A stretch of DNA of 8,379 bases from an uncultured beta proteobacterium (GTDB lineage: Bacteria; Pseudomonadota; Gammaproteobacteria; Burkholderiales; Burkholderiaceae_C), in assembly GCA_903944555.1 (NCBI GenBank), contig CAJASG010000787.1, forward strand, positions 1-8,379. The letters run 5' to 3'. A model generated the notes under the pieces. That model ran no database searches and was not told the DNA's origin. It worked only from the letters and a program-made list of their open reading frames with translations. Position 1 is the stretch's first letter. The number at the start of each line of letters is the position of its first letter. The translations under genes were made by a program, and so were the position numbers. Positions 5,217 through 8,379 of the stretch are shown here, one piece after another.

Positions 5217-7672
5217 TGCTTTCCTCCTTCTACCGCTAGCAGATACGCAATAAGTAGTACTGCCAACAGACCAAAAAATACCATTGGCAATGGTGAAAAC
5301 CCAAGGTATGAGGCTACGGGCGTGAAGGGTAAAAGCATAGCTGCGATGACCACGCTCGCGGACGTCATAACCAACCAAAGGTTGGGATTGCTGCGAAGGG
5401 GATTTTTTCGGGTTCGGATCACAAATATAACCAGTACCTGAGTGGCTATGGACTCCACAAACCATCCTGTACGAAACAAGGATTCATGTGCATCGAATAG
5501 CTTAATCAAAAGGTAAAACGTCAAAAAATCAAATACCGAACTTATGGGGCCAATGGTTAACATGAAATTTCGGATGAAGTTCATATCCCAGTGTTTGGGT
5601 TGGGCCAGGTCTTCGGCATCGACGTTGTCCAGCGGCAGCGTTATTTCAGAAACGTCATACATCAGATTGTTGAGCAATATCTGCAGGGGCAACATGGGTA
5701 GAAAAGGCAAAAACAATGTTGCGGCCGCCATGCTGAACATATTGCCAAAGTTGGAGCTGGTCGCCATCATGATGTACTTCATGACATTGCCAAAGGTGCG
5801 TCGGCCCTCCAAAATCCCCTTGTGCAGCACCATCAGGTCGCGCTCCAACAGAATCATGGAGGCTGCCTGCTTGGCTACGTCAACAGCCCCTTCAACCGAG
5901 ATTCCCACATCTGCGGTGTGCAAGGACGGAGCGTCATTGATCCCATCACCCAAGTAGCCCACCACATGACCACGGGCCTTGAGCGCCAGGATGATGCGAT
6001 TTTTTTGTGAAGGGTTGACGCGGCAAAATAGATTGACTTGTTCGACCCGTGCCCGCAGAGCGTCGTCGTTCATGGATGCCACATCGGTGCCGGTTAGTAC
6101 GCCATCAATGCTCAGGCCCAATTGGGTGCAAACATGGCGAGTCACATGTTCGTTGTCTCCGGTAACAATTTTGACCGCCACACCACTGGCCGCTAGTGCC
6201 TTGAGTGCTTCACCTGCGCTGGCTTTTGGTGGGTCCAAAAATGCCGCAAATCCCGCAAATACGAGATTGCTCTCATCAGAAACGACGGCATGCGGGTGAT
6301 CAATGGGCACATCGCGCCAAGCGATGCCCAGCACGCGGAAGCCTTCCTCCCCCAAGCTATCAAAGAGTGCACTGATAGATGCCTGTGCATCTTCGTCCAA
6401 ATTAACGGCATTGCCCGTGCTGCTCTGGTAGTGCGTGCACAGGCGCAGCACGTCTTCGGGCGCCCCTTTGACAACGAGTCGACGTGCGTCGGCGCGCTCC
6501 ACGAGCACAGATACGCGGCGGCGCTCGAAATCGAAAGGGACTTCGTCGATCTTGGTCCAATCGGATACATCAATGTCTTCGTGCGCAAGAATGGCATCGT
6601 CCAATGGGCTTTTCAGACCGCTCTCAAAGTAGCTGTTAAGGTAGGCCAACGCCAGAACCTGCGGGTTGTCCTGGCCCCGTGCGTCCACATGGCGTTCCAG
6701 CCGAATGCGCGCTTCGGTAAGCGTGCCAGTTTTGTCAGTGCACAGGACGTCCATCGCGCCCATGTCCTGAATGGCGGAAGGGCGCTTGACGATTACCTTG
6801 AGATCCGCCATGCGCAACGCACCACGTGTCAACGTGACGGATACCACCATTGGCAGCAGTTCAGGCGTCAACCCGACGGCTAACGCTACGGCAAAAAGAA
6901 AGGAATCCAGCAGCGAGCGATGCAATGCGACGTTGACCAGCAGGGTAAACAGCACCAGCATCAAGGTCAATCGCATGATGAGCATGCCAAAGCGGCGTGT
7001 TCCGATCTCAAAGGCGGTGGGTGGGGCATCTTCCGACAAGCTGATCGCTATTTGGCCCAAGGTAGTGGCGCTACCGATGCGTTCAATCCGTGCGCAAGCT
7101 GAGCCGCTAACGACGGAGCTTCCCATGAACACGGCGTCGGGAGCGTCCAACGTCATTGGCGTAGGCTGAGATGCAGCGAGGCCTGATTTTTGCTTAGGTA
7201 TGTGCCGCTTTTCAACTGGAAAAGGCTCGCCAGTCAACTGGGCCTGATTGACAAAAAAGTCGTTGGAGTCCAGTAGTCGAACATCGGCAGGAATGAGATT
7301 GCCCGCTGAAAGCATGACGACATCGCCAGGGACCAGGTCGAATACGGGAATCTCTGCGAGCGTGCCATCGCGAACCACCATTGCGGTAACCGCTACCTGC
7401 AATGCGAGTTGTGCGGCCGCGCGGCCAGCCCGGTAGGCTTGCACAAAGTCCAAGGTCACACTCATCAAGACAATCAGGCCGATGAGGATGGCGCCAGTGA
7501 CATCACCACTCAGTGCGGAAATGCCGCTCGCCACCAGCAAAATGATGACCAGTGGATTGCGAAAATGGACCAGAAACTGAAGTAAAACTGCCCGCTGGGT
7601 AGCGGGCAGAAGTCGGTTTTGGCCGAATTTTTTTTGCCTGTCAACTGCCTCGGAGCGGGTCAGGCCTTGCAA
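5168..7672 (-). CDS. mgtA: Magnesium-translocating P-type ATPase (MgtA/MgtB type)
   Basis: An 834-aa inner-membrane P3B-type ATPase that imports Mg2+ from the periplasm. Key text agrees closely with enterobacterial MgtA: 'LTGEPFPVEK' actuator loop (TGE 147-149), M4 'GLTPELLPM' (267-275), phosphorylation site CTDKTGTLT with D313, 'PFDFERRR' (379-386), KGAPE (402-406), 'FLDPPK' (478-483), GDGIND (575-580), M5 'SSNFGNMFS' (639-647) and M6 'NNLMYDVSEITLPLDNVD' (668-685). Ten membrane segments are expected. The start is a TTG with only a weak GGA seven bases upstream, because no ATG or GTG occurs between the in-frame stop of the upstream gene and the conserved 'GLTRSEA'. The protein therefore lacks the N-terminal extension of about 60 residues found in E. 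coli MgtA. An A8 run lies in codons 13-15. It sits 24 bp after the eRF1-like gene and overlaps the next ATPase. Mg2+ as substrate is well supported by family, not tested. Confidence 0.92.
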   Translation of the reverse strand: MQGLTRSEAVDRQKKFGQNRLLPATQRAVLLQFLVHFRNPLVIILLVASGISALSGDVTGAILIGLIVLMSVTLDFVQAYRAGRAAAQLALQVAVTAMVVRDGTLAEIPVFDLVPGDVVMLSAGNLIPADVRLLDSNDFFVNQAQLTGEPFPVEKRHIPKQKSGLAASQPTPMTLDAPDAVFMGSSVVSGSACARIERIGSATTLGQIAISLSEDAPPTAFEIGTRRFGMLIMRLTLMLVLFTLLVNVALHRSLLDSFLFAVALAVGLTPELLPMVVSVTLTRGALRMADLKVIVKRPSAIQDMGAMDVLCTDKTGTLTEARIRLERHVDARGQDNPQVLALAYLNSYFESGLKSPLDDAILAHEDIDVSDWTKIDEVPFDFERRRVSVLVERADARRLVVKGAPEDVLRLCTHYQSSTGNAVNLDEDAQASISALFDSLGEEGFRVLGIAWRDVPIDHPHAVVSDESNLVFAGFAAFLDPPKASAGEALKALAASGVAVKIVTGDNEHVTRHVCTQLGLSIDGVLTGTDVASMNDDALRARVEQVNLFCRVNPSQKNRIILALKARGHVVGYLGDGINDAPSLHTADVGISVEGAVDVAKQAASMILLERDLMVLHKGILEGRRTFGNVMKYIMMATSSNFGNMFSMAAATLFLPFLPMLPLQILLNNLMYDVSEITLPLDNVDAEDLAQPKHWDMNFIRNFMLTIGPISSVFDFLTFYLLIKLFDAHESLFRTGWFVESIATQVLVIFVIRTRKNPLRSNPNLWLVMTSASVVIAAMLLPFTPVASYLGFSPLPMVFFGLLAVLLIAYLLAVEGGKQWFYRQWAKRQIQMRA
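5223..5229 (-). promoter_or_regulatory. Strong ribosome binding site for the second ATPase
   Basis: The mRNA reads AAGGAGG six bases before the ATG at 5216, and lies wholly inside the last codons of mgtA. It fixes the start of the 862-aa ATPase and allows ribosomes to load independently of, or coupled with, mgtA translation. Confidence 0.8.
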
Positions 7673-7696
7673 GGTAAATTCCGAAGCAACTGAAGA

Positions 7697-8089
7697 TTAC
7701 GCCGGCGACAGCATCCGGTCTTTTGCAACGAAGTACTTGCGGGCATAGGCAACCAATTGCCCGTCAGTCGGGTGGTCGATGGTTTCGACACCAACAACCT
7801 TGTCGGCTATTTTGGGGTCGTGCGCGTGCAGGTGCTTGATCAACTGCAATTTGGCTTGGGCGGGACCGACCACCAAAATTTCCTGGGCACCGTTCAGTGC
7901 TTCAGCGATGGCGTGGTAATAGCCTTTGTCTTCGCTCTGCTTGCCTGAACCGACCGAGCCGCTTTTGGCATGGAGGTGAAGATGGGGCTTGGATGGATGG
8001 ATCACCGACTTTTCCACGTCATCCATTGTGATGTGCATGACATGGGCCTCAGAGTGATCGAGCCAGACAACCGCGTGATAGTGAGACAT
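7697..8089 (-). CDS. eRF1 domain 2-like 'translational machinery' family protein
   Basis: A 130-aa soluble protein with 14 histidines. It opens with a strand-turn-strand 'AVVWLDHSEAHVMHI' (6-20). A His-rich loop follows (H31, H36, H38, H40), then a glycine-rich 'SGSVGSGKQSED' (43-54), a helix 'YYHAIAEAL' (57-65), a strand and loop 'EILVVGPAQAK' (70-80), and 'VVGVETIDHPTDGQLVAYARKYF' split over 98-120. The order matches domain 2 of archaeal/eukaryotic release factor eRF1 and Pelota ('GGPGPTK', 'VIGVID'), and bacterial relatives are labelled translational machinery proteins. A true GGQ tripeptide is absent; GSGKQ lies roughly where it would be. Ribosome contact or another role is unproven. The ATG at 8089 follows AAAAGGA by four bases. 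It is the first gene of the operon, ahead of mgtA, and lies just after an FNR-type box. The family call is likely, the function unknown. Confidence 0.72.
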   Translation of the reverse strand: MSHYHAVVWLDHSEAHVMHITMDDVEKSVIHPSKPHLHLHAKSGSVGSGKQSEDKGYYHAIAEALNGAQEILVVGPAQAKLQLIKHLHAHDPKIADKVVGVETIDHPTDGQLVAYARKYFVAKDRMLSPA

Positions 8090-8115
8090 GTGTTCCTTTT
8101 GTTGTGTAAAACATC

Positions 8116-8156
8116 AGGTTACGCCGCTCAAACAACTGCGGTTTGATCAAGGTCAA
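8116..8156 (-). promoter_or_regulatory. FNR/ANR-type operator and promoter for the cation-pump operon
   Basis: TTGATCAAGGTCAA at 8143-8156 matches the FNR/ANR/CRP-family consensus TTGAT-N4-ATCAA at nine of ten conserved positions. For a class II activator, a box centred at -41.5 would put the start of minus-strand transcription near 8108. That places the -10 element close to TAACCT (8121-8116), a weak hexamer that keeps the TA...T pattern, as expected of an activated promoter. The leader to the ATG at 8089 would be about 19 nt. The box is seen directly; low-oxygen activation is inferred from the family's known behaviour. Confidence 0.55.
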
Positions 8157-8185
8157 GACTTGTTGATCTGGTTACAACGTTTGGC

Positions 8186-8379
8186 TCAGGGTGTCGATGC
8201 GTTAGCGGGCTGTGCGGCAGGTACACGCCTGGCGCCATCAAAGCGCCGCGCCCAGTAAGCAATACCCATATCCTCGACCCGAACTTCAGCGCCCGGCTTA
8301 GGAGAGTGGATGAATTTTCCATTGCCAACGTAGATGCCGACGTGGCTGAATGTCCGACGCATAGTGTTGAAAAAAACCA
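8186..8379 (-). CDS. NlpC/P60 family cell-wall peptidase, C-terminal part
   Basis: The minus-strand frame is open from the window end to a TGA at 8188-8186, giving 63 visible residues with no start inside the window. The text 'VFFNT' then 'FSHVGIYVGNGKFIHSP' (10-26), 'VRVEDM' and 'YWARRFDGARRV' (41-52) is the classic second half of an NlpC/P60 (C40) domain. H12 is the expected catalytic histidine and H24 the third polar residue. The catalytic cysteine lies beyond the window. These enzymes cut peptide bonds in peptidoglycan stems, normally in the periplasm or as lipoproteins. The domain ends close to the stop, with a short low-complexity tail (PAAQPANASTP). It reads in the same direction as the pump operon, but the 96-bp gap with its own operator suggests separate transcription. 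Shared transcription by read-through is not excluded, as no clear terminator is visible. Confidence 0.88.
   Translation of the reverse strand, partial: VFFNTMRRTFSHVGIYVGNGKFIHSPKPGAEVRVEDMGIAYWARRFDGARRVPAAQPANASTP

Noticed and set aside
5217..5465. 83-residue upstream extension of the second ATPase frame
   Set aside because: It lies inside mgtA coding sequence in another frame, and a perfect Shine-Dalgarno marks the ATG at 5216.
8124..8141. CCGC/GCGG hairpin as terminator of the NlpC/P60 gene
   Set aside because: The stem is only four base pairs and no U-tract follows it.
8163..8176. Second FNR-like half site TTGATCTGG upstream of the main box
   Set aside because: Only the TTGAT half matches; the other half (TTACA) does not fit ATCAA. 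It does form a six-base inverted repeat with the main box (8145-8150 with 8163-8168), which is probably a by-product of similar half sites.
8090..8185. Mg2+-sensing leader RNA or riboswitch before the operon
   Set aside because: The interval is only 96 bp, with a likely leader of about 19 nt, and no elaborate stem array or terminator was seen.
8128..8328. Minus-strand 66-codon open frame with a TTG start
   Set aside because: It overlaps the NlpC/P60 coding end in another frame, and its protein has no family features; the NlpC/P60 frame has clear conserved text.

Overview
The window looks like chromosomal DNA of a betaproteobacterium, probably of the Comamonadaceae (Rhodoferax/Polaromonas-like). 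This is inferred from moderate-to-high GC, tight gene packing, the periplasmic amino-acid-type binding protein, RhlE, a small DUF6172-type protein and an FNR/ANR-type operator. No rRNA, tRNA, insertion sequence, CRISPR array or integrase was seen.

Left part (1-2018): the C-terminal end of a periplasmic substrate-binding protein of the branched-chain amino-acid ABC family runs rightward. It meets a convergent DEAD-box RNA helicase gene (rhlE, minus strand) with only three bases between the stop codons. A 167-bp divergent region then separates rhlE from a rightward gene for a small DUF6172-like protein. That region carries a candidate rhlE promoter and a leader that can fold over the rhlE start.

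Central and right part (8089 back to 2019, minus strand): four tightly packed genes look like one operon. In transcription order they are a 130-aa histidine-rich protein resembling eRF1 domain 2 (the 'translational machinery protein' family), an MgtA-type Mg2+ P-type ATPase, a second P-type ATPase of the P2-like type with altered ion-site residues, and a DEDDy 3'-5' exonuclease. The spacings are 24 bp, a 49-bp overlap and 3 bp. The intergenic region upstream holds a near-perfect FNR/ANR box (one mismatch), suitably placed to activate the operon when oxygen is low. A plausible reading is an oxygen-responsive cation and Mg2+ homeostasis operon that also carries a translation-associated and a nuclease-fold protein. 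The joint function is inference.

Right edge (8186-8379): the C-terminal part of an NlpC/P60 cell-wall peptidase on the minus strand, cut by the window end.

The items most worth a second look are the eRF1-like/mgtA/P2-ATPase/exonuclease grouping with its FNR-type operator, and the second ATPase, whose membrane ion-site residues differ from those of calcium pumps.
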